Positions 9,701-15,799 of a stretch of 64,000 nt of DNA are shown one piece after another. How positions within the stretch are numbered: position 1 is the first letter of the stretch; every line of letters starts with the position of its first letter. Source of the DNA: Cellvibrio sp. UBA7661 (GTDB lineage Bacteria > Pseudomonadota > Gammaproteobacteria > Pseudomonadales > Cellvibrionaceae); assembly GCA_002483365.1 (NCBI GenBank), contig DLHT01000015.1:2132-66131 (forward strand). The letters run 5' to 3'. The notes under the pieces are model-generated. The model worked only from the letters and a program-made list of their open reading frames with translations, was not told the DNA's origin and did not search any database. The position numbers and the translations under genes are program-made.

Positions 9701-10210
9701 ATAAAAAGTGCCACGCTTGGTCATACTCTTACCGGGCCAAGCGGGCAAAGGGGTAACTGCACCAGCAGGCAGTGGATTCCAGAAATAAATATACGGCGTT
9801 GCAAAATTATTGGGATTACTAAAACAAATATTGTTGGCTGGAATGGTGATAGGTAATTTGCTGGCAGCAACAGCCTTGGTGGTTTCGTTAAATGTAATTT
9901 TGTAATCACCGTCACCAGTTGTGATCAAATAATCTTGCGCGGGATAGGCTTCATTCCAATTATTGTCGTAGCGGCTAATTTTAAAACGCGGATTGGCACC
10001 GGAAAAATTTTGTTGAGTTTCCCACAATCCTGTCGCGCTGTTTTTAACCATCGCAGTAGCGGCCCAGTTATTAGCCGTACCGCGAAAATAACTGTTGGCC
10101 CACGCTTGAGCCTGACTTGCCTGTGCATAAGCTAACGTAAATACGATAACAAAAAGAAAAATGAAATAACGCTGCCATTTCCACGCAATGAGGAATGATG
10201 AAGTATGCAT
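3767..10210 (-). CDS. Giant secreted redox fusion: CBM26-like modules, PQQ sugar dehydrogenase domain, c-type haem sites and DUF1587/1595/1592/1588/1585
   Basis: A 2147-residue secreted protein. In order: signal peptide (1-34); a glycosidase-associated beta domain (about 38-110, SYFRGTANNWAATAMV); CBM26-like modules (about 127-217 and 293-387) separated by a poly-Ser linker (about 228-285); a PKD-like domain (about 396-477); a GSDH-type PQQ beta-propeller (about 523-897) with the motif EDHKGGMMQFHP; CAGCH at 1042 and CAHCH at 1121; two Big_2-like Ig domains (about 1200-1367); a third CBM26-like module (about 1380-1477); a cytochrome c with CIGCH at 1582; then DUF1587 (LLSTLEYNNSVRDLLGL), DUF1595, DUF1592, DUF1588 with CEACH at 2012, and DUF1585 to the end. 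It probably oxidises a sugar at a glucan surface and passes electrons through haems; this is inference. The start follows AGGA with an 8-base spacer. Confidence 0.85.
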   Translation of the reverse strand: MHTSSFLIAWKWQRYFIFLFVIVFTLAYAQASQAQAWANSYFRGTANNWAATAMVKNSATGLWETQQNFSGANPRFKISRYDNNWNEAYPAQDYLITTGDGDYKITFNETTKAVAASKLPITIPANNICFSNPNNFATPYIYFWNPLPAGAVTPLPAWPGKSMTKRGTFYCYDFTTTIPAAMQMPTSLDIIFSNNGANQTANLKYTGAACYDTNTWKALSQCGFTVATASSAVSVSSLASVASSVSSSRSSAVSSSVAPSSTAPSSVAPSSVTASSSVVPSSSSVSSVAATKTKIYFKNTANWASVNVHYFNVVPALTASTWPGVAMVKNTSAPAFFSHEFATTVNSAGIVFSANGNPKTVDLNFVAPNNCYDFGTASWKTESACGVPTNLVANAGIDRKANINTRQALSAAGSVGDYVSARWTSTAWTGALTGKQVVTPQLTSTGNITVTLTLTAADGSTATDTMVINVVAATQALPERPLLDAPLGFPITGTVSAGKYRFVNAYPNLNEFFFSPVMVTNDGVNDLVYVVDKEGAIYVFPNKENVLASEVRKLLDIKSTVLNKNESGMLSMAFDPYFASNGFIYVYYIFGETDNFYPRTDGIVGGKTGDAIIERWTVDNPANPTSAGAKVEVLRIPQIGEDHKGGMMQFHPTEHYLYVGIGEGGYGHSAFAQNPLPSDPYNRRTNNSAQDPTTLRGKFIRIEPLAQAVNGKYYRVPADNPFVGRAGYLPEIWSMGHRNPWRWSFDTDAPYTLWETEIGQDTDLAYEEVNIITKGQNYGWPVCEGIRNRGALGGDAAKNCATDFVPPREGYGRTSGVSIIGGFVYRGTDLPNLNGSFIFGDYVSKRLWSVSNDGQAKKLISEAFPHYISSIGKDLKKNLLISSHGRELGGPSSIFKVVDDDVTSAQIPPTLSATGLFADVANVIPAQGVIEYQVNTGGWFDGGNMRHFVAVPNASKISFDPTNVWNLPVGSVLVKHLSVATSATANKPFTTSVLFRQETGWQAANYRWNSTGTDATLVTESSVEPDGGLVNVVRKVETGSSCAGCHKNAEGQLTPLALDTRQLNGNFNYQGVIRNQLDVLNTIGLFTASIGNAANYEQFAAPDDANQSLTLRAKSYLHTNCAHCHSGYSGGMDLRFSTALEAMKIVNEHNRIVPGIPANSNIYKYQTGAGMRMPYGSVATNPAAENVFRNWINALGVDVVQTGIEIAATTVSPEVNQIVGLNLESVYSNGTRLAAAGSITWSSNNPAVISTQGKTGAAINLTALATGSVMITATSDAYTASITLDVIPASNPVTALAITGTANLRIKAGETQQLVAVGTNSDGLLGMTSQVNWTSSNTAVASVSATGLITAGASAGTAIITATYATLSTTYTVTSLGAGQYVYVKKPANWATLNTHIWTNQNGVETNRTGGWPGPAATEVATKYGAGWLRLFIPQEWANTAGNTNIIFSNNGANQTANLTVSQTNPSWYDAAWLAAEPASAVVEAGTQIQVGNGTATIANSANLSGKLFVPGTLVDIKANAAGPGMQFVHWEGTGAAYLLDANSAITKMVVGNAASLTLLAVFDSITDQHQVARSHYQSQGCIGCHGSDGNGSPSLLDLQTRYTQTSLANYIAANMPKGNVGSCTGTCASSIAAMIFAEAFIPPAGVCDAENLDDLIPQDRSFRLLSTLEYNNSVRDLLGLANNIDVTTGRIPADLPVNGFKTNANTVFTNDYAKGYVLAAEAAAAMVSNIYSLTPGCSNATCFVQTFGKRVYRRPLSATEVNKLVTLQSAQGNFALLTAILSSPSMLYRSEVGELKGNYYELTDYEVAAMLSYTYWATTPDAALMAAADAGQLSTPQQISAKVAQMLQDPKAQIAFERFIRGWLDLEKDIKSTAISDSLKADMKNETIEMVKRTVFGGGSYNELLTANYSYMSQQLAAHYGLAWPGGSGVQRVDYNAANAERRGILGHAGILAIQSASEKTHPVKRGLFVRRNLMCQDFPPPPIGAELKPQEDPSLTVRERFEHAHLKEGCEACHQYIDGIGFGLENYNAIGLYVTSEKTDNGLIKAINSLGYIGSLNSAETYLSESEPVVPYHGMDELAGLIAGSSNAKACYVRQWYRYTRGQLEDVTDSCTLQVFGKTFKESSNASMLDLMIQFTQTKNYILRK

Positions 10211-10652
10211 AGCATGTTTCCTAAGGCCAGCCAGGCGATAGGTACAACAACGCCTGGAATATTATTGTTATGTAATGTGAGTTATGGATGGCAAAGCAAA
10301 CCCGTCGATGCGTTATGCACCTGAACCCATTCGCTGTGATTTTCCAATTGAACAAAAAATCGCGCAGATCCCTGGTCGCACAACACACGTGCAGCCATTG
10401 CTACTGAAACAATTTTCGATGTAAGAGTATTTAAAAGGCACCTTATTGGCGCGGGTGATACTGACTTCGCTATTTATTGTTGTATAAACTAATTTTTGAT
10501 ATTTAAAGCAATATTTATAAGATAACTTCAATAACAGAATAGGATTTAACCCTGATGTACCGCAATATGAATACGTATGCATTCACAGAAAATAGACTTA
10601 TAAAAAAAGCAGCCGAAGCTGCTTTTTTTTATTGCAAAATAATCACTAATGA
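10211..10652. other. Intergenic leader region upstream of the giant redox gene
   Basis: No convincing gene. Close to the giant gene's start there is a 7-bp stem (CCAGGCG at 10231-10237 with CGCCTGG at 10251-10257) in its untranslated leader. The other end holds the terminator of the DUF805 gene. The space between is AT-rich and probably carries the operon promoter, but I could not choose a -35/-10 pair. Confidence 0.5.
10602..10630 (-). terminator. Intrinsic terminator of the DUF805 gene
   Basis: On the minus strand GCAGC-TTCG-GCTGC is followed by seven T residues. The UUCG tetraloop and T-run make it a textbook terminator about 20 bases after the DUF805 stop. Confidence 0.88.
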
Positions 10653-11348
10653 TTATTGCGGGGTTTCTGACTCTGTTGATTCCTCAACGGGTTCATCAGT
10701 GATTTCCTCATCAACTGGCAAACCATCTACGATAGCCTCATCGGTGTAGAGCGACTCATCGGTAGTGCTTTCTTCGGTGTATTCAGATGGATATCCATCA
10801 ATATCTTGAGAGTTGTATGAGGACTCCAATCCACTTGTCCGCGTTACATAGTCTTGATAGGCAGGTAGTGCAATCGCAGCAAGAATGCCTATGACGGCAA
10901 TAAACACAGGCAGCGACAATGCCATTACCCAGTGCCAGGTTTTATTAGGAGGAGTTTTCAAACCGTAGTTATTGCGCCCTTCAGTTCCTTTGAAAAATAT
11001 CAGTAATACCAACAAATAGATATTCGCTAAGGGGACGATGCATAAAAGCGACATCCAACCCGTTTTATTTAAATCATGCAATCGCTGGATCATAAGGATA
11101 AAACTAAATACGATCATGACAATATAAGCAATAACACCTAAAACAATTCCGATCGTAGTGGATACCAAAGCAGCCACCAATCCAATAACAATGAATACAC
11201 CTATCATCGCAAAGGAGAATAGCATTGAGTGAGCCCAATACCGCAGGCGGTTAATACGTGAGGAAGGAGAGAAAAATTTTACTTCGCCGAATGATTGGTC
11301 GTCGGTAGACAATTGACCTTCGGGTGTTTGATAGGGATTAGTAGACAC
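10653..11348 (-). CDS. DUF805 membrane protein fused to a type IV pilin-like helix and acidic tail
   Basis: A 231-residue protein. Residues about 20-130 form a DUF805 unit with several membrane segments and the conserved RLHDLNKTGW and GTEGRNNYG motifs. A further hydrophobic helix (about 146-170) reads IAVIGILAAIALPAYQDYVTR, which is the conserved N-terminal helix of type IV pilins, but here it is internal and lacks a prepilin peptidase site. The last 60 residues are highly acidic (Glu, Asp, Ser, Thr). The start is a GTG preceded by AAGGAG with a 6-base spacer. The gene follows dacA after 83 bases that fold into a long hairpin. Function unknown. Confidence 0.8.
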   Translation of the reverse strand: MSTNPYQTPEGQLSTDDQSFGEVKFFSPSSRINRLRYWAHSMLFSFAMIGVFIVIGLVAALVSTTIGIVLGVIAYIVMIVFSFILMIQRLHDLNKTGWMSLLCIVPLANIYLLVLLIFFKGTEGRNNYGLKTPPNKTWHWVMALSLPVFIAVIGILAAIALPAYQDYVTRTSGLESSYNSQDIDGYPSEYTEESTTDESLYTDEAIVDGLPVDEEITDEPVEESTESETPQ

Positions 11349-11356
11349 AACAAGCT

Positions 11357-11421
11357 CCTTGATCTGTTATTTGAGATTCCCGGTATTTGCCTTCCCAAGC
11401 AAGGCAAATACCGGATCAAGG
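11357..11421 (-). promoter_or_regulatory. Long intergenic hairpin overlapping the DUF805 ribosome-binding site
   Basis: A perfect 14-bp stem (11380-11393 with 11401-11414, 7-base loop) is flanked by a second 8-bp stem (11357-11364 with 11414-11421). On the minus strand the distal outer arm contains part of the AAGGAG that precedes the DUF805 GTG start. It fills most of the dacA-DUF805 gap and has no T-run, so an RNA-stability or translation-control role is more likely than termination. Confidence 0.55.
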
Positions 11422-11431
11422 ATTCTAACGA

Positions 11432-12646
11432 TCAACTAAATAAATTGCGAAAGAATAATCTCAGATTATCCATTAAGCGTGCAAAAAAGCCGGCTTCCTC
11501 AACCGCCTGCAAAGCCACAATGGGGGTATTCACCAAAAGCTGTCCATCCAACTCAACAGTGAGATTACCCAACTCCTGGCCTGCGGCAATAGGCGCTTTG
11601 ATGATTTCATTGATATGCATATTGGCTTGCAATGCTTGCTCGCGACCTTTAGGCAAAGTCAGGACAATATTATTAGGAATTCCCAACGTCACTTCCTGCG
11701 TTTTACCCGCCCATACACGCGAGGTGCTGACTTGTTGCCCTGCTTGATATAACTGCTGGGTTTGGAAATAACGGAAACCATATGCCAACAGCTTTTGGGT
11801 TTCTGCTGCACGGGCACTCTCATTTTCGGTACCCATCACTACCGCAATAAAGCGGGTATTTTCACGTTTTGATGAAGCAACCAAACAATAGCCAGCTTCT
11901 TCGGTATGACCGGTTTTCAAACCGTCAACCGTTTCATCGCGGAACAACAATAAATTGCGGTTAGGCTGGCGAATGTTGTTATAAAAGAAATGTTTTTCGG
12001 CGTGCAGAGGGTAATGTGTAGGGTGGTCATTAATAATAGCGCGGGCAAGCACTGCCAAATCTTTTGCTGTGGTCAAATGCCCTTCAGCTGGCCAGCCGGT
12101 TGAGTTTTCAAAATGCGTATTTACCATGCCCAGTTGCGCTGCTTTTTGGTTCATTACGTCCACAAAAGCATCTTCATTACCGGAAATAAATTCAGCAAGC
12201 GCCACTGTGGCATCGTTTCCGGATTGGATAATCACACCGCGCAACAAATCGATAACTGAAACCTGGGTTCCCTCTTTTACATACATGCGCGAGCCGCCCA
12301 TTTTCCAGGCTTTGACGCTGATATTGACCATAGTGTCTTCAGTGATGCGGCCTTTTTCCAATTCGTCCACCACCAAATAGCTGGACATCATTTTGGTCAG
12401 ACTCGCAGGTGGCAAACGCTGCTCGGAATTGAATTCCGCCACAATACTGCCGGTGGTTGCATCCACCAAAATATAACCTGTCGCCGCCAATTGGGGCGGA
12501 GCAGGAATCGCTTGTGGTTTTTGCTCTACCACTTGGCCGGGAACCGGTGTTGGCAGCGTTGAAGTGGGAACTGGCGTTGCAGGTTGTTGGGCATGGGCGA
12601 TGACAGCGCCCGCGAGTAAAACACTGGAAACAATATTTTTAATCAT
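11432..12646 (-). CDS. dacA: D-alanyl-D-alanine carboxypeptidase (PBP5/6 family)
   Basis: A 404-residue class C penicillin-binding protein that removes the terminal D-Ala from peptidoglycan pentapeptides in the periplasm. It has an N-terminal signal peptide (cleavage likely after AHA, residue 19), then a Pro-rich spacer, the SxxK active-site motif SLTK at 82-85, SGN at 142-144 and KTG at 244-246. The C-terminal domain ends in an amphipathic helix (ARLMDNLRLFFRNLFS) like the PBP5 membrane anchor. Length and motif spacing match PBP5. It is the last gene of the elongation cluster, 40 bases after rlpA. Confidence 0.95.
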   Translation of the reverse strand: MIKNIVSSVLLAGAVIAHAQQPATPVPTSTLPTPVPGQVVEQKPQAIPAPPQLAATGYILVDATTGSIVAEFNSEQRLPPASLTKMMSSYLVVDELEKGRITEDTMVNISVKAWKMGGSRMYVKEGTQVSVIDLLRGVIIQSGNDATVALAEFISGNEDAFVDVMNQKAAQLGMVNTHFENSTGWPAEGHLTTAKDLAVLARAIINDHPTHYPLHAEKHFFYNNIRQPNRNLLLFRDETVDGLKTGHTEEAGYCLVASSKRENTRFIAVVMGTENESARAAETQKLLAYGFRYFQTQQLYQAGQQVSTSRVWAGKTQEVTLGIPNNIVLTLPKGREQALQANMHINEIIKAPIAAGQELGNLTVELDGQLLVNTPIVALQAVEEAGFFARLMDNLRLFFRNLFS

Positions 12647-12686
12647 GGATCAACACTCTGTAAAACAAACAAGAAACAGGCAGCAC

Positions 12687-13574
12687 TTATTGATAAACAA
12701 TATGTGCTTCGAAAATTTTGAGTTTTGCTAATTGATCACGCGCATCTTGCAAACTTTTTGCATCTTTAAATGGACCTACACGCACGCGATGAACTTGTTT
12801 GGGCTGACTGGCTGAGTTGATAACAACAGGATACGTCAGCTTGGCACCAACACTTCCGGAAAATTGTTGGGCAGATACTTTCTGGCTGAATGCCCCTATC
12901 TGCAAATAAGTACCGGCGGGCAGCGCAGACTCAACTGTCGCCACTGCTTTTGCATCAGGACGACGCGGAATTGGTGCAGCATCGCCCGGCAACGCAATTT
13001 CCACTTCTACCCTGCCGGTTCCGGTTTTATGGATACCAATGCGCTGCGCTGCGGCATAACTTAAATCGATAATGCGTCCTTGATGGAATGGACCACGATC
13101 ATTGATACGCACCACAACACTCTTGCCATTATCCAAATTGGTCACACGGACATACGACGGGATTGGCAAGGTTTTATGCGCACCGGTCATTGCGTACATA
13201 TCGTAGCGCTCACCATTTGAGGTGTTGTATCCATTAAATTTTTTTCCGTACCAGGATGCATAACCGCGCTCGCGGTACGAGCTTTCATCTTTAATCAGGT
13301 GATAAGTTTTGCCGAGCACAGTGTAAGGATTTTTGTTGCCTGCACGCGTGCGTGTTTCATAGCGTGGGACAGCATCGGGAATATGGGATAAATCCACATC
13401 TTCATCAGGTCCAAAATCTTTGTCGTGTTTATAACGACCTTCATTTGGATTGAAAGGTTCATTAGCAACCGGTTTTTTTGTTACCGGCTTGCTCGAGCAG
13501 GCCACCATCAATGCACAACATAGCAATAACATAATACCTGCACATTTATGAACATAGCCTGATCGATACATCAT
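12687..13574 (-). CDS. rlpA: RlpA-type septal lytic transglycosylase lipoprotein with SPOR domain
   Basis: A 295-residue outer-membrane lipoprotein. A hydrophobic leader ends in a lipobox-like MVAC with the lipidation Cys at 26. The double-psi beta-barrel runs from about residue 100 to 190 with ASWYGKKFNGYNTSNGERYD and VVVRINDRGPFH, containing the family Asp and His. A SPOR domain (about 215-295, YLQIGAFSQKVSAQQF and HRVRVGPFKD) binds denuded septal glycan. RlpA cleaves glycan strands lacking stem peptides. The start codon overlaps the mltB stop as TAATG, so translation is coupled; the next codon is also ATG and could serve. Confidence 0.93.
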   Translation of the reverse strand: MMYRSGYVHKCAGIMLLLCCALMVACSSKPVTKKPVANEPFNPNEGRYKHDKDFGPDEDVDLSHIPDAVPRYETRTRAGNKNPYTVLGKTYHLIKDESSYRERGYASWYGKKFNGYNTSNGERYDMYAMTGAHKTLPIPSYVRVTNLDNGKSVVVRINDRGPFHQGRIIDLSYAAAQRIGIHKTGTGRVEVEIALPGDAAPIPRRPDAKAVATVESALPAGTYLQIGAFSQKVSAQQFSGSVGAKLTYPVVINSASQPKQVHRVRVGPFKDAKSLQDARDQLAKLKIFEAHIVYQ

Positions 13575-14614
13575 TAGCGAGTCACCTCTGCTGTTGTTTT
13601 ATCTGCGTTACGCATAGCTTGCTTGATTTCCAAACTTAAATCGTAAACAGCCATCGCATACATAGGGCTGCGATTGTAGCGGGTAATGGTGTAAAAATTT
13701 TGCAGGCCAAACCAATACTCAAAACCATTGATGCCATCAAATTCAAATGCAATTGCCGAAGCCTTTTTAGAAATTTTAATCGCAGGAGCAATGCCCGCTT
13801 TTTTCCAAGTGTTTATATTGATGACTGGCTGCACAACGGTATTAAATGATTCATTCGCCAACAACTGTTCACGTGCACGCGTCAATTTAGCGGGAATAAC
13901 GACAGCCTCACCGGTTTTCCAGCCATGTTTTACAAAATAGTTGGCGATACTGCCAATTGCATCGGTTGGGTTATTCCATATATCGGTAAATCCATCACCA
14001 CTAAAATCCACCGCATAATTGCGGTAGCTCGATGGCATAAATTGACCGTAACCCATAGCACCGGCATAGGAACCTTTAAATTCCAACGGATTGTGTTTTT
14101 GTTCGCGCGTAAGGATTAAATAATTCACCAATTCCGAGCGGAAAAATGGTGCGCGCGGCGGATAATCAAATGCGAGAGTTGTCAGTGCATCCATCACATA
14201 CCAACTACCGGTATTTTTACCGTAATTGGTTTCTACGCCGATAATCGCCACAATAATTTCTGCAGGTACACCGTATTCCTTTTCTGCGCGCGCAAGTGCG
14301 GTGCGATGCTCACGCCAAAATACAACGCCGTTATCAATACGCAGCGGTTGCAGAAAAATTGGGCGATATTCTTTCCAGGTTTTGGATTTTTCTGCAGGAC
14401 GCGCAATTGCATCCAAAATAGGCTGGCGTTTTTGTGCCTTGCTTAAAAACTGGTTTACTTCGGTAGCAGTAAAACCATGCTTTTGTACCATCTCATCGAC
14501 AAATCCGGCCGCCAGCGGATGATTGCTGTAATCTGCAGCCGCACTAAAACTGAACCCTATGCCAGCAAAAAATGCCATTGCGTGTTTGGTCATTTTATTT
14601 GAAAAAGACAACAT
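13574..14614 (-). CDS. mltB: Membrane-bound lytic murein transglycosylase B
   Basis: A 346-residue periplasmic lytic transglycosylase of the SltB/MltB type. A short leader (FFAGIGFSFSAAADYS) precedes the catalytic domain. The catalytic Glu lies in IIGVETNYGKNTG (about residue 133), and the substrate-groove motifs GAMGYGQFMPSSYRNYAVD and DGFTDIWNNPTDAIGSIANY are intact. The leader lacks the lipobox Cys of E. coli MltB, so this may be a soluble or differently anchored form. An alternative start is the Met at residue 8. It sits between rodA (30-base gap) and rlpA (1-base overlap). Confidence 0.93.
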   Translation of the reverse strand: MLSFSNKMTKHAMAFFAGIGFSFSAAADYSNHPLAAGFVDEMVQKHGFTATEVNQFLSKAQKRQPILDAIARPAEKSKTWKEYRPIFLQPLRIDNGVVFWREHRTALARAEKEYGVPAEIIVAIIGVETNYGKNTGSWYVMDALTTLAFDYPPRAPFFRSELVNYLILTREQKHNPLEFKGSYAGAMGYGQFMPSSYRNYAVDFSGDGFTDIWNNPTDAIGSIANYFVKHGWKTGEAVVIPAKLTRAREQLLANESFNTVVQPVININTWKKAGIAPAIKISKKASAIAFEFDGINGFEYWFGLQNFYTITRYNRSPMYAMAVYDLSLEIKQAMRNADKTTAEVTR

Positions 14615-14644
14615 AAAACCTCATGCGCTGTATGTATCCAAGCA

Positions 14645-15799
14645 TTACGCTTGTGGAGTCATTACCCGTTTTTTTTCTGTCGATATCGCCATCAGGATGC
14701 CAAATCCGGCAAACAGAGCAACAATCGCTGTACCGCCCTGACTGATCAGCGGCAGTGGAACGCCTACTACCGGCAGCATGCCCGATACCATTCCCATATT
14801 GACGAATACGTATACAAAAAATGTTGAGCTGACACTGGCCGCTAACAGACGGCCAAAACTGTTTTGGGAATTCTTTGCTATCACCAAGCCGCGAATAATG
14901 ACCATGGCATAAATCGACAGCAGCAGTATGACACCCAGCAAACCAAATTCTTCCGACATCACCGCAATAATGAAGTCGGTATGCCCTTCGGGGAGAAAAT
15001 CCAGACGTGATTGGGTGCCCTCCATCCAACCTTTACCCGACAGGCCGCCGGAGCCAATTGCAGTTTTGGACTGGATAATATTCCACCCAGTCCCAAGTGG
15101 GTCCTGGGTTGGATCGAGCATGGTTAGCACCCGCTGGCGCTGGTAATCATGCAGCATAAAATGCCATATCGGCCAAAGGCTGGCACCGAAGATAACCGCC
15201 GCCACTGCGATATAACGCCAGAGCAATCCTGAGAAAAACAACACCATTACCCCTGAGGTCGCTACCAGAATGGATGTCCCCAGATCAGGCTGCTCAATAA
15301 TCAAGGCGGTTGGGATACCAATCAGAACCAACACCACCATCACCTGGGTGAAACGCGGCGGTAAAAAGCCGCGACTAAGGTAAGCCGCAACGGCAATTGG
15401 CATCGCTAACTTCATCACTTCAGATGGTTGAAAACGGAAACTGCCAATCTGCAACCAACGCTGGGCCCCCATGGAGATGTCGCCAAAAATAGTGACCGCC
15501 ACCAGCAACAACACACCGCTCACATAGGCCACAGGAGCCATTCGCCGCATAAAATCCACGGGGATTTGCGCAACAATGAACATAGTGACGTACGCGATCA
15601 TAAAAAAACTGGCCTGTTTTTCTACACTGGGCAGATGGTGGCCGCTTGCACTATAAAGCACCGTCAACCCCACCAGGGTCAACAACAGCAACAGTGCGAG
15701 CAGGAAAAAGTCGATATGCAAACGCTCGGCAAGACGAGCGCGACGGCTGAAAGCATTGGCAGCTTCCGGCATGCGCCGTAAAAAATCTTGTCTACTCAT
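14645..15799 (-). CDS. rodA: Rod shape-determining peptidoglycan polymerase RodA
   Basis: A 384-residue SEDS-family membrane protein with about ten transmembrane segments. RodA is the glycan polymerase of the elongasome and works with PBP2. Recognisable blocks are GAQRWLQIGSFRFQPSEVMKLA (starting near residue 111), EQPDLGTSILV and DFIIAVMSEEFGLLGV, and the terminal GVPLPLISQGGTA. The start overlaps the mrdA stop by 8 bases, giving strict coupling with its partner transpeptidase. Confidence 0.96.
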   Translation of the reverse strand: MSRQDFLRRMPEAANAFSRRARLAERLHIDFFLLALLLLLTLVGLTVLYSASGHHLPSVEKQASFFMIAYVTMFIVAQIPVDFMRRMAPVAYVSGVLLLVAVTIFGDISMGAQRWLQIGSFRFQPSEVMKLAMPIAVAAYLSRGFLPPRFTQVMVVLVLIGIPTALIIEQPDLGTSILVATSGVMVLFFSGLLWRYIAVAAVIFGASLWPIWHFMLHDYQRQRVLTMLDPTQDPLGTGWNIIQSKTAIGSGGLSGKGWMEGTQSRLDFLPEGHTDFIIAVMSEEFGLLGVILLLSIYAMVIIRGLVIAKNSQNSFGRLLAASVSSTFFVYVFVNMGMVSGMLPVVGVPLPLISQGGTAIVALFAGFGILMAISTEKKRVMTPQA

